From Clostridia bacterium (GTDB lineage Bacteria > Bacillota > Clostridia > Oscillospirales > Acutalibacteraceae), in the NCBI GenBank assembly GCA_017437165.1, contig JAFSBS010000156.1, forward strand, positions 1 through 5,327: a DNA stretch of 5,327 nt, written 5' to 3'. Of this stretch, positions 1 to 5,327 are shown one piece after another. A program made the translations under genes and the position numbers. Below the pieces are notes generated by a model, which was not told the DNA's origin, did not search any database, and saw only the letters and a list, made by a program, of their open reading frames with translations. Position 1 is the stretch's first letter, and each line of letters starts with the position of its first letter.

Positions 1-12
1 ATAGTTTTATAG

Positions 13-30
13 TACAATATTATATATAAC
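13..30 (+). promoter_or_regulatory. possible -10 elements of the cyclase-operon promoter
   Basis: Two hexamers resemble the housekeeping -10 box TATAAT with one mismatch each: TACAAT at 13-18 and TATAAC at 25-30. For the first, the -35 box would lie outside the window. For the second, the best 17-bp-spaced -35 is TAGTTT at 2-7, which is poor. The region is very AT-rich, so chance matches are likely. A promoter somewhere here is reasonable because the first gene follows with its own strong ribosome site. Confidence 0.25.
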
Positions 31-65
31 AAAAATAGGTGGTTCTATCCTTTTTAGGACTGGTT

Positions 66-71
66 GGAGGA
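66..71 (+). promoter_or_regulatory. ribosome binding site deciding the cyclase start
   Basis: GGAGGA lies 4-5 nt before the ATG at 76. This favours ATG 76 over the in-frame TTG at 64, which would sit upstream of and overlap the site and has no ribosome site of its own. Confidence 0.75.
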
Positions 72-75
72 AGTT

Positions 76-423
76 ATGTTAAGTAAATTCAAGGATTTTC
101 TTATATCTACATTTTTTTATGCAGGCATTACACCAGAGGAATATGATTCTATAAGGTCTGCAAGAGAAGAAAAAAACAGAGGTATTCTTTTTGTTACTTC
201 AGGACTTGGAACTATTGTATTCTTTGCACTTTTTGTAATGTCATTTTTCGAAGAAGCATACACTAAAAATATGTTCTTATATGGTGCGCTTTTTGTATGT
301 GAAGCATTAGTCTTGCTTTTTGCATGGAAATTCCTTAACAGGAAACCGGACTACACTACTATGATAACATACATAATCAATATTTGCAATTTTTGCTTAC
401 GCAATTATTTTAGGTACTTTTAA
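76..423 (+). CDS. N-terminal membrane part of a frameshifted diguanylate cyclase
   Basis: This is the first piece of a membrane-anchored GGDEF protein whose frame is broken. From ATG 76 the product starts MLSKFKDFLIS, followed by a short soluble stretch (FFYAGITPEEYDSIR), which from memory resembles the start of many clostridial membrane GGDEF proteins. Two clear hydrophobic helices follow, around GILFVTSGLGTIVFFALFV and MFLYGALFVCEALVLLFAW, and a third begins at TTMITYII. Translation then runs into CLRNYFRYF and stops at TAA 421-423. This tail is arginine-rich and unlike the rest of a membrane helix, whereas the +1 frame over the same bases reads as a hydrophobic helix. So the stop is best explained by an indel upstream of it. 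Alone, this 115-residue fragment would be a membrane stub with no catalytic domain. It could be a sequencing error, a true pseudogene, or less likely recoding. Confidence 0.75.
   Translation: MLSKFKDFLISTFFYAGITPEEYDSIRSAREEKNRGILFVTSGLGTIVFFALFVMSFFEEAYTKNMFLYGALFVCEALVLLFAWKFLNRKPDYTTMITYIINICNFCLRNYFRYF
376..423 (+). other. frameshift zone joining the two halves of the cyclase
   Basis: Frame 1 carries the N-terminal half and stops at 421-423. Frame 2, which carries the GGDEF half, has its last upstream stop at 374-376 and is open from 377. The change of frame must therefore occur in this interval. Frame 2 reads SIFAIFAYAIILGTFNSP from 377, a good membrane helix running into the following segment, so the indel is probably near 376-394. 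One extra base would restore the frame if removed, for example one T of the TTTTT run at 390-394, giving NICNFAYAIILGTF. Confidence 0.8.
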
Positions 424-475
424 CAGTCCTACAATTACAAGTACAACTTTCTGCGTATTTTTAATTGCAATTCCT

Positions 476-1219
476 ATGATAATAATTGACAGACCTTGGA
501 GACTTATAACCTTCAACGCAGCACAAGTTGTCATTTTCTGCCTTTGCAGTAATTATGTAAAAGAGTGGGAAGTTGCTTCTGTTGATATTTTAAATGCAGT
601 AAGTTTCTACTTCCTTGGCGCTGTGCTTAACACTTATATGATAAAAACCAAAGCGAAAGAACTCACTTTAAGAAGATATATTGAACACGACAGAGATACT
701 GACCCACTTACACTTCTTTATAACAAGGCTGCAGTCGGCAGAGAAATTACAAAGCACATAAATGGCGGCGGCACTGGCGTATTTATGTTTGTTGACCTTG
801 ATAACTTCAAGAAAATCAATGACACTTACGGTCACGCAATGGGTGACGATGTTCTTCACGAGTTCGGTGATTGTATCCGTCGTATTTTCCGTCATACCGA
901 TATTTTAGGTCGTTTCGGCGGTGATGAATTTATTATTTTCCTTCCACACCCTATCGACGATGATGTTATTTCCACACGTGCGCAAGACCTTCTTGACCTT
1001 ATGAATGAAACAATTAAAATTGAAGACGAGTCTATTGATTTCCACGCAAGTATAGGTATTGCTAAATGCCCTGAAAACGGTGCAACTTATGAAGATGTTA
1101 TGGAAAAAGCAGACCAAGCCCTTTATTATTCAAAGAAAAATGGTAAAAATATGTTTATGTATTATGACAACCTCCCTGAAGATTACTTGAAAACTTTAGA
1201 GGACCAAGAGGATAAATAA
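476..1219 (+). CDS. GGDEF diguanylate cyclase, C-terminal part of the frameshifted gene
   Basis: The protein condenses two GTP into cyclic di-GMP. ATG 476 is only the first ATG of this frame and has no ribosome site; the frame is open from 377 and belongs to the gene that starts at 76. The repaired product would be about 380 residues. Membrane helices continue (CVFLIAIPMIII, LITFNAAQVVIFCLC, ILNAVSFYFLGAVLN), then a linker and the GGDEF domain. The domain begins at DPLTLLYNK (repaired residue 209) and has metal-binding DLDNFKKINDTYGH (D240) and an intact GGDEF signature at nt 917-931 (residues 281-285). RHTD at nt 890-901 sits exactly five residues before GGDEF, the position of the RxxD inhibitory site, so product feedback inhibition is expected. 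No EAL domain is present. The catalytic half is intact, which suggests a recent or artefactual frameshift. The pyrophosphatase gene follows after 42 nt. Confidence 0.88.
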   Translation: MIIIDRPWRLITFNAAQVVIFCLCSNYVKEWEVASVDILNAVSFYFLGAVLNTYMIKTKAKELTLRRYIEHDRDTDPLTLLYNKAAVGREITKHINGGGTGVFMFVDLDNFKKINDTYGHAMGDDVLHEFGDCIRRIFRHTDILGRFGGDEFIIFLPHPIDDDVISTRAQDLLDLMNETIKIEDESIDFHASIGIAKCPENGATYEDVMEKADQALYYSKKNGKNMFMYYDNLPEDYLKTLEDQEDK

Positions 1220-1247
1220 TACCATAAATATTCAAGATAAAAGATAC

Positions 1248-1253
1248 AAGAGG
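1248..1253 (+). promoter_or_regulatory. ribosome binding site supporting the TTG start of ppa
   Basis: AAGAGG lies 8 nt before TTG 1262. The next in-frame ATG is at codon 29 (KGSKMKYEL), already inside the conserved core and past the active-site glutamate E22, so TTG is the credible start. Confidence 0.7.
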
Positions 1254-1261
1254 CGATTTTT

Positions 1262-1792
1262 TTGAATATCTGGCATGATATAAACCCCGAGCGTATTTCA
1301 CGTTCATCTTATGCAGCAGTTATTGAAATAAGCAAAGGCAGTAAAATGAAATATGAACTTGACAAAGAAACGGGTCTTTTAAGACTTGACAGAGTTCTTT
1401 ACACTTCTACTCACTACCCTGCAAACTACGGTTTTATTCCACGTACTTTTGCAAAGGATAATGACCCACTTGATGTGCTTGTTCTTTGTTCAGAGCAAAT
1501 TCAACCGATGTCAATAGTTGAGTGTTACCCTATTGGTGTTATTACAATGCTCGATAATGGTGCTCCCGATGATAAAATCATTTCTATACCATTCAATGAC
1601 CCGACTTATAACACCTATAAGGATATAAGTCAGTTACCCGCCCATGTTTTCGATGAAATGAAACACTTTTTTTCAGTTTATAAGACCCTTGAAGAAAAAG
1701 AAACTGCAATCGACGAAGTCCGTGGTGTTTTAGATGCAGTTTCGATTATTGAAGATGCAATTATTGCATACAATGAAAAATTCTCAAAGTAA
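1262..1792 (+). CDS. ppa: family I inorganic pyrophosphatase
   Basis: This cytoplasmic enzyme hydrolyses pyrophosphate to two phosphates, pulling biosynthetic and nucleotidyl-transfer reactions forward. At 176 residues it has the usual bacterial length. The family signature D-x-D-P-x-D-x is present as DNDPLDV at residues 66-72. The other expected active-site residues can be placed: E22, K30, E32, R44, Y56, D98, D103/D104, K105 and the Y140-K141 pair. The N-terminus (NIWHDINPERI) and the LYTSTHYPANYGFIPRT block are typical of clostridial and Bacteroidetes-type members. Translation starts at TTG, inside a run of seven T that follows the ribosome site. It lies 42 nt after the cyclase gene and 14 nt before the kinase gene with no terminator between, so co-transcription is likely. 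Diguanylate cyclase releases two pyrophosphates per cyclic di-GMP, so a local coupling is conceivable, but a general housekeeping role is equally possible. Confidence 0.95.
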   Translation: MNIWHDINPERISRSSYAAVIEISKGSKMKYELDKETGLLRLDRVLYTSTHYPANYGFIPRTFAKDNDPLDVLVLCSEQIQPMSIVECYPIGVITMLDNGAPDDKIISIPFNDPTYNTYKDISQLPAHVFDEMKHFFSVYKTLEEKETAIDEVRGVLDAVSIIEDAIIAYNEKFSK

Positions 1793-1806
1793 GGCGACGA
1801 GATTAT

Positions 1807-4203
1807 ATGGCATTCATAAATTTTGAAAATGGTTTATATATAGTCGGCAGCGACTTCAAAATACGTTACGCAAACGACACACTAAAAGACTTTTTCCCAA
1901 AAGTTGTTGAGGGTTGTCTTTGTTATAACGCTATAGTTGACCGTGACGAACCATGTACTTTTTGCCCTGTTGCACAAAAACTTGAAAAAGGCAGACTTTT
2001 ATTTAATTCATCTAACTTCTGTCGCTATGGTGCAGCTTTTACAAATATTAACACACCTGAATTCAAAGACTGCTATTCTGTAATGATACAACAAATAGCA
2101 AGTCCCGAAATGCTCCAGAAATTAGATACAGACCAGATGCATGCAATTTTAATGCAACAAAAAGAATTACAGAACAGAAATTTTGTTATTGAAACACTTT
2201 CTGCTGAATACGAAATAATTTATTTTGTTTGCGAAGAAAATGGCAGTTTCAAATGCACAAAATACTACGACCAAAAGGGTGCAAATTCTTTTGAAACCGG
2301 TGATTTATCGATTTCAAGTTATGACGAACTTCTTTCAAATTACGCAAGACTTCATATTCATAAAGATGACAGAGAGATGTTTTTGGAAGAAACGCAATTA
2401 GCAAATGTCCGCAATTGTATTTTTAATAATGATGAGATTTTTGAATTAAATTACAGAGAATGTCACGATGATGTTGTAAAATATATGCAAATCAGATTTA
2501 TTCCCGTAAAATCTGAAGATTCTGTAAATGTTATTATTGCTTTCCGTTGTATCGACAACATTGTAGAACAAGAATTGGACCAACGCAAAGAGACTGAAGA
2601 ATTATTGGAAAACTCAAACCAGCGATTAAGAGTTATTACAGGACTCTGTACTGAATACGAGTCTCTTTATTATGTCGATGCAAAACGTGATATTGGTATT
2701 CCGTATATTTTATCAGATAAATTCAATGAAGAATTCAAAAAGAATATTCTTCACGAAATACCTTACACTCAGAGTTTTCATGCTTATCTTGACATTTGTG
2801 TCGCACCTTCACAAAAAGAGTATCTTAAAGCACAGACCGAATTACATCTTGTTACTGAAAAACTCAAAGAAACACCTTGTTTCCGAATAAATTACGAAGT
2901 TCCTTTTGAAGGAAGAACTCTTCATTATCAGATTTATATTGCCCGTATTGGTGAACCACACGAACAGGTGTGGGCATTCAAGAGTATTGAAGAAACTGTT
3001 GAGGAGCAATTAAAACAACAAAAAATTCTTCTTGATGCTCTCAATCAGGCTAAAAAAGCAGAAACTGCAAAATCTAATTTCCTTTTCAATATGTCGCACG
3101 ATATCCGTACACCTATGAATGCTATTTTAGGTTTTAATACGATTGCTGAAAAGAATATTGATAATAAAGAAATTGCCCTTGATGCTCTAAAAAAAGCAAA
3201 ACATTCCGGTGAACATATGTTAAGCATTATAAACAATGTGCTTGATATGGCGAGAATCGGCAGTGGTAAACTCGAACTTAATCGTGAAATTGTTAATTTC
3301 CCTGAGTTAATAAACAAACTTAAAGAAATGTTTGTTCACGATATGGCACAGAAAGACATTACTTTCAACACAAATTTCAATATCAAAACATCAGTTATTT
3401 ATAGTGATTCATTAAGAATTTCGCAAATAATCATTAACCTTTTAAGTAATGCTTTAAAATTCACAAACAGCGGTGGTTCTATTACCTTCCAGGTTTCTGA
3501 AATGAAATCACCTGACGAAAGAGCCTATTATCAGGTTAGAATTGAAGATACCGGTATAGGTATGAGCGAAGAATTCCAAAAGCATCTTTTCACAGCTTTT
3601 GAGCGTGAACAAAACACTACTCAGAGTGGTGTCCAAGGTACAGGGTTAGGTCTTGCAATTACAAGAAATCTTGTTAATCTTTTAGGTGGTTCACTTACAT
3701 ATAACAGTATGGTTGGTGTTGGTACAGAATTCACCTTTACATTTAAAGCAGAAAAGGCAGATTCAAGTGAAATAAAGTCAAAAAAAGAAATTTCATTATT
3801 ACCGGAACTTAAAGGAAAACGAATTCTTATTGTTGAAGACAATATGATTAACCGTGAAATTGCTCGTGAACTTCTCGAAGACGAAGGCTTTATTATCGAA
3901 GAAGCTGAAGACGGTACTGTTGCAGTTTCAATGCTTGAGTCAAAAGGAAAAGGTTATTATGAATTCGTACTTATGGATATTCAGATGCCTATTATGAATG
4001 GTTACACCGCAACAAGGAAAATCCGTGGTTCTGATAATACAGATATTGCTGATATTCCGATTATTGCCATGACAGCAAACGCATTCAGCGAAGATAAGAA
4101 AAATGCTTTTGATGCAGGTATGAATGAGCATGTTGCAAAACCGCTTGATATTGATACACTTATTGATGTACTCAATAAAGTTTACAAAGAAACACACAAA
4201 TAA
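1807..4203 (+). CDS. soluble PAS-type hybrid sensor histidine kinase with C-terminal receiver
   Basis: This 798-residue hybrid kinase senses a signal, autophosphorylates on histidine and passes the phosphate to its own receiver. No signal peptide or membrane helix is visible, so it is probably cytoplasmic. Residues 1-100 look like a PAS domain with a cysteine cluster (C37, C39, C50, C53). Residues about 120-255 and 275-397 are two related PAS-like modules, each followed by a helical linker. The kinase core has H-box SHDIRTP (H431), N-box NLLSNALKFT (N548), DTGIG (581-585) and GTGLGLAI (611-618). The receiver (about 671-795) has acidic E677/D678, phospho-acceptor D724 in LMDIQMPIMNG, T756 and K778, so it should be active. 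No HPt domain is present; onward relay would need a separate HPt protein. The start follows the ppa stop by 14 nt. The ribosome site is weak (AAGG at 1791-1794, 12 nt upstream), which suggests translational coupling to ppa. The specific signal and target are unknown. Confidence 0.93.
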   Translation: MAFINFENGLYIVGSDFKIRYANDTLKDFFPKVVEGCLCYNAIVDRDEPCTFCPVAQKLEKGRLLFNSSNFCRYGAAFTNINTPEFKDCYSVMIQQIASPEMLQKLDTDQMHAILMQQKELQNRNFVIETLSAEYEIIYFVCEENGSFKCTKYYDQKGANSFETGDLSISSYDELLSNYARLHIHKDDREMFLEETQLANVRNCIFNNDEIFELNYRECHDDVVKYMQIRFIPVKSEDSVNVIIAFRCIDNIVEQELDQRKETEELLENSNQRLRVITGLCTEYESLYYVDAKRDIGIPYILSDKFNEEFKKNILHEIPYTQSFHAYLDICVAPSQKEYLKAQTELHLVTEKLKETPCFRINYEVPFEGRTLHYQIYIARIGEPHEQVWAFKSIEETVEEQLKQQKILLDALNQAKKAETAKSNFLFNMSHDIRTPMNAILGFNTIAEKNIDNKEIALDALKKAKHSGEHMLSIINNVLDMARIGSGKLELNREIVNFPELINKLKEMFVHDMAQKDITFNTNFNIKTSVIYSDSLRISQIIINLLSNALKFTNSGGSITFQVSEMKSPDERAYYQVRIEDTGIGMSEEFQKHLFTAFEREQNTTQSGVQGTGLGLAITRNLVNLLGGSLTYNSMVGVGTEFTFTFKAEKADSSEIKSKKEISLLPELKGKRILIVEDNMINREIARELLEDEGFIIEEAEDGTVAVSMLESKGKGYYEFVLMDIQMPIMNGYTATRKIRGSDNTDIADIPIIAMTANAFSEDKKNAFDAGMNEHVAKPLDIDTLIDVLNKVYKETHK
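1915..1965 (+). other. cysteine motif C-x-C-x10-C-x2-C in the N-terminal sensor
   Basis: Codons 37-53 of the kinase encode GCLCYNAIVDRDEPCTFCP around C37, C39, C50 and C53. Two more cysteines, C72 and C89, lie in the same domain. From memory, a pattern of CY, then PC-x2-CP, recurs in PAS-like sensor domains of anaerobes. It could bind a metal or iron-sulfur centre or act as a redox switch; the ligand cannot be told from sequence. Confidence 0.6.
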
Positions 4204-4215
4204 CTATAAATAATG

Positions 4216-4261
4216 TGAGTGTATTCAAACTGTTATAGTTTTGAATACACTCATTATTTTT
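4216..4261 (+). terminator. rho-independent terminator after the hybrid kinase
   Basis: The arm GAGTGTATTCAAA (4217-4229) pairs perfectly over 13 bp with TTTGAATACACTC (4240-4252), extended by a T-A pair (4216/4253). The loop is 10 nt and a T-rich tract (ATTATTTTT, 4253-4261) follows. It starts 12 nt after the kinase stop codon and should end the cyclase-ppa-kinase transcript before spoVAD. Confidence 0.92.
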
Positions 4262-4272
4262 GGGTTAAAATA
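4243..4272 (+). promoter_or_regulatory. candidate forespore sigma-F/sigma-G promoter for spoVAD
   Basis: GAATA at 4243-4247 fits the sigma-G -35 consensus GmATR exactly and the sigma-F GywTA in four of five positions. Fifteen bases downstream, GGTTAAAATA (4263-4272) fits the sigma-F -10 pattern GGnnAnAnTw. At the sigma-G spacing of 18 the -10 is TAAAATA, a weaker match to CATnnTA. The Bacillus subtilis spoVA operon is transcribed in the forespore by sigma-G, which makes such a promoter expected. Against it, a start about 5-7 nt downstream would leave a leader of only about 10 nt and trim the ribosome site. The -35 lies within the terminator's 3' arm. Confidence 0.35.
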
Positions 4273-4275
4273 GTT

Positions 4276-4284
4276 AAGAGGTGA
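4276..4284 (+). promoter_or_regulatory. ribosome binding site of spoVAD
   Basis: AAGAGGTGA lies 4 nt before ATG 4289 (core GAGGTG at 4278-4283, five bases before the ATG). It is a strong site and fixes the start. Confidence 0.75.
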
Positions 4285-4288
4285 AATT

Positions 4289-5305
4289 ATGCCGAAAAGG
4301 ATTGGAAGATATACTATTTTTTTAGAAAACAAGCCGAGTATCACAGGAAATGCCGCAGTTGTAGGTAAAAAGGAAGGGGAAGGACCCTTAGCACATGAGT
4401 TTGATAAAATTCACGAAGATGAATTCTTGGGCAAAGAAACTTTTGAAAAAGCAGAAAGTGAATTGGTAAAAGATGCAGTAAACCGTGCATTGTATAAAGC
4501 AGATGAAAAACCGGAAGATATAGACTGTTGCTTTTCAGGAGATCTTTTAAATCAATGTATAGGTTCATCTTTCGGACTCCGTGAATTTGGTATGCCATTT
4601 TCCGGCCTTTATGGTGCTTGTTCAACAATGGCTCTCTCGTTAGCTCTCTCTGCAACCCTCATAGATTCAGGTGCATTAGGAAGTGCCGTTGCATCTACTT
4701 CTTCTCATTTTTGCTCTGCTGAAAGACAGTACAGAAACCCTCTTGAATACGGTGGACAACGACCACCATCTGCACAATGGACAGTTACAGGTGCGGGCGC
4801 CGTTGTTCTTAAAAGTGCTGTACCCGATAACCCCCGTGTAAACGCTGTAATATTCGGCAAAATCCGTGATTTAGGAATAACCGATGTTAACAATATGGGC
4901 GCTGCAATGGCACCCGCCGCCGCAGAAACTATAAGTGCCTTTTTAAATGATACAAGAACTTCACCTGATGATTTTGATTTAATTCTCACGGGAGATTTAG
5001 GTAAAGTTGGCAGCGACCTTTTAAAAGAATTGCTTATTAAAGAAAATAATATAGATATAAGTAAAGTGCATAATGACTGCGGTATTATGATTTACGACTC
5101 AGATACACAGGACGTTCATTCAGGTGGTTCCGGCTGTGGTTGCAGCGCAAGTGTTGTTTGCTCATACATTATAAATAAACTCCGTAAAAAAGAACTTAAT
5201 CGTGTTTTATTTGTAGGTACGGGTGCTTTGCTCTCTCCTACTTCATCTTTACAGGGCGAAAGTGTACCCGGAATTGCACACGGAGTATTATTGACATCAG
5301 ATTAG
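4289..5305 (+). CDS. spoVAD: stage V sporulation protein AD (SpoVAD)
   Basis: SpoVAD is a thiolase-fold protein that binds dipicolinic acid and acts with the SpoVA membrane proteins in loading Ca-dipicolinate into the developing spore; in Bacillus it is associated with the spore inner membrane. At 338 residues it matches the usual length. Recognisable family blocks are LYGACSTMA with C111 in the thiolase-cysteine position, YGGQRPPSAQWTVTGAGA (154-171), HNDCGIMIYD with H261, and the glycine/cysteine-rich HSGGSGCGCSA (277-287). It has no membrane segment. It follows a terminator and has its own ribosome site, so it probably begins a transcript. The next gene follows closely, as expected for spoVAE. 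Unlike the common spoVAC-spoVAD-spoVAE order, no spoVAC precedes it. The base composition is like that of its neighbours and nothing suggests recent transfer. Confidence 0.96.
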   Translation: MPKRIGRYTIFLENKPSITGNAAVVGKKEGEGPLAHEFDKIHEDEFLGKETFEKAESELVKDAVNRALYKADEKPEDIDCCFSGDLLNQCIGSSFGLREFGMPFSGLYGACSTMALSLALSATLIDSGALGSAVASTSSHFCSAERQYRNPLEYGGQRPPSAQWTVTGAGAVVLKSAVPDNPRVNAVIFGKIRDLGITDVNNMGAAMAPAAAETISAFLNDTRTSPDDFDLILTGDLGKVGSDLLKELLIKENNIDISKVHNDCGIMIYDSDTQDVHSGGSGCGCSASVVCSYIINKLRKKELNRVLFVGTGALLSPTSSLQGESVPGIAHGVLLTSD

Positions 5306-5314
5306 GAGAATATT

Positions 5315-5327
5315 ATGAATTACTGTC
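5315..5327 (+). CDS. spoVAE: start of the next gene, probably spoVAE (cut by the window end)
   Basis: ATG 5315 follows the spoVAD stop by 9 nt, with AGGAG at 5304-5308 overlapping that stop codon as ribosome site. Only four codons are visible (MNYC). In Clostridia and Bacillus the small membrane protein SpoVAE/SpoVAEb normally follows SpoVAD, and many begin with a similar M-N/D-Y. The identity therefore rests on gene order rather than on sequence. Confidence 0.6.

Noticed and set aside
48..59. Small hairpin TCCT-TTTT-AGGA in the leader of the cyclase gene
   Set aside because: The stem is only 4 bp and lacks extension, so it is too weak to call as a terminator or regulatory RNA.
64..66. TTG start for the cyclase gene
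   Set aside because: The GGAGGA at 66-71 would lie inside the coding region and fits ATG 76; nothing resembling a ribosome site precedes 64.
476..478. ATG as a genuine start of an independent GGDEF gene
   Set aside because: There is no ribosome site upstream, it lies in the middle of a membrane helix, and the frame is open and sensible for about 100 nt before it.
668..1117. Reverse-strand open frames opposite the GGDEF domain
   Set aside because: These are by-products of codon use in the real gene and have no supporting start signals or motifs.
1220..1261. Possible terminator or promoter between cyclase and ppa
   Set aside because: No stem-loop with a T tract and no convincing -35/-10 pair is visible; the T7 run belongs to the ppa start region.
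4341..4989. Reverse-strand open frames across spoVAD
   Set aside because: They lie fully opposite a strongly conserved gene, lack ribosome sites and show no recognisable domain.

Overview
The window reads as a low-GC, spore-forming member of the Clostridia (Firmicutes). The base composition is AT-rich, ribosome sites are of the GGAGG/AGAGG type, and the right end carries spoVAD, a gene confined to endospore formers. A gut-type anaerobe of the Ruminococcaceae/Oscillospiraceae or Lachnospiraceae kind would fit, but the sequence does not settle the family. All genes lie on the + strand and there is almost no non-coding space. No RNA gene, CRISPR array, insertion sequence or other mobile element was seen.

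Left part (1-1219): a short leader with a good ribosome site, then a membrane diguanylate cyclase (about six membrane helices plus a GGDEF domain). As sequenced, its frame is broken. The N-terminal half is in one frame (76-423) and the rest, including the intact GGDEF domain, is in the +1 frame (open from 377, ending at 1219). The shift must fall between about 376 and 421, most likely before 395, inside the third membrane helix.

Middle (1262-4203): a family I inorganic pyrophosphatase, complete with all expected active-site residues and starting at TTG. After a 14-nt gap comes a 798-residue soluble hybrid histidine kinase with a cysteine-rich PAS-like sensor, two duplicated PAS-like modules, the kinase core and a C-terminal receiver. 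Gaps of 42 and 14 nt without a terminator suggest that cyclase, pyrophosphatase and kinase form one transcription unit. The pyrophosphatase could remove the pyrophosphate the cyclase makes, and the kinase would add a second signalling input; both links are inference.

Right part (4204-5327): a strong rho-independent terminator ends the signalling unit. The spoVA group then begins with spoVAD, whose product takes part in loading dipicolinic acid into the forespore, followed by the first 13 bases of the next gene, probably spoVAE. The usual spoVAC is not upstream of spoVAD here. A possible forespore sigma-F/sigma-G promoter overlaps the 3' arm of the terminator.

The points most worth a second look are the frameshift in the cyclase and the prfB-like context of its early stop codon, the cysteine motif in the kinase sensor, the terminator/promoter overlap, and the missing spoVAC. 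I found no clear evidence of a wholly new system.
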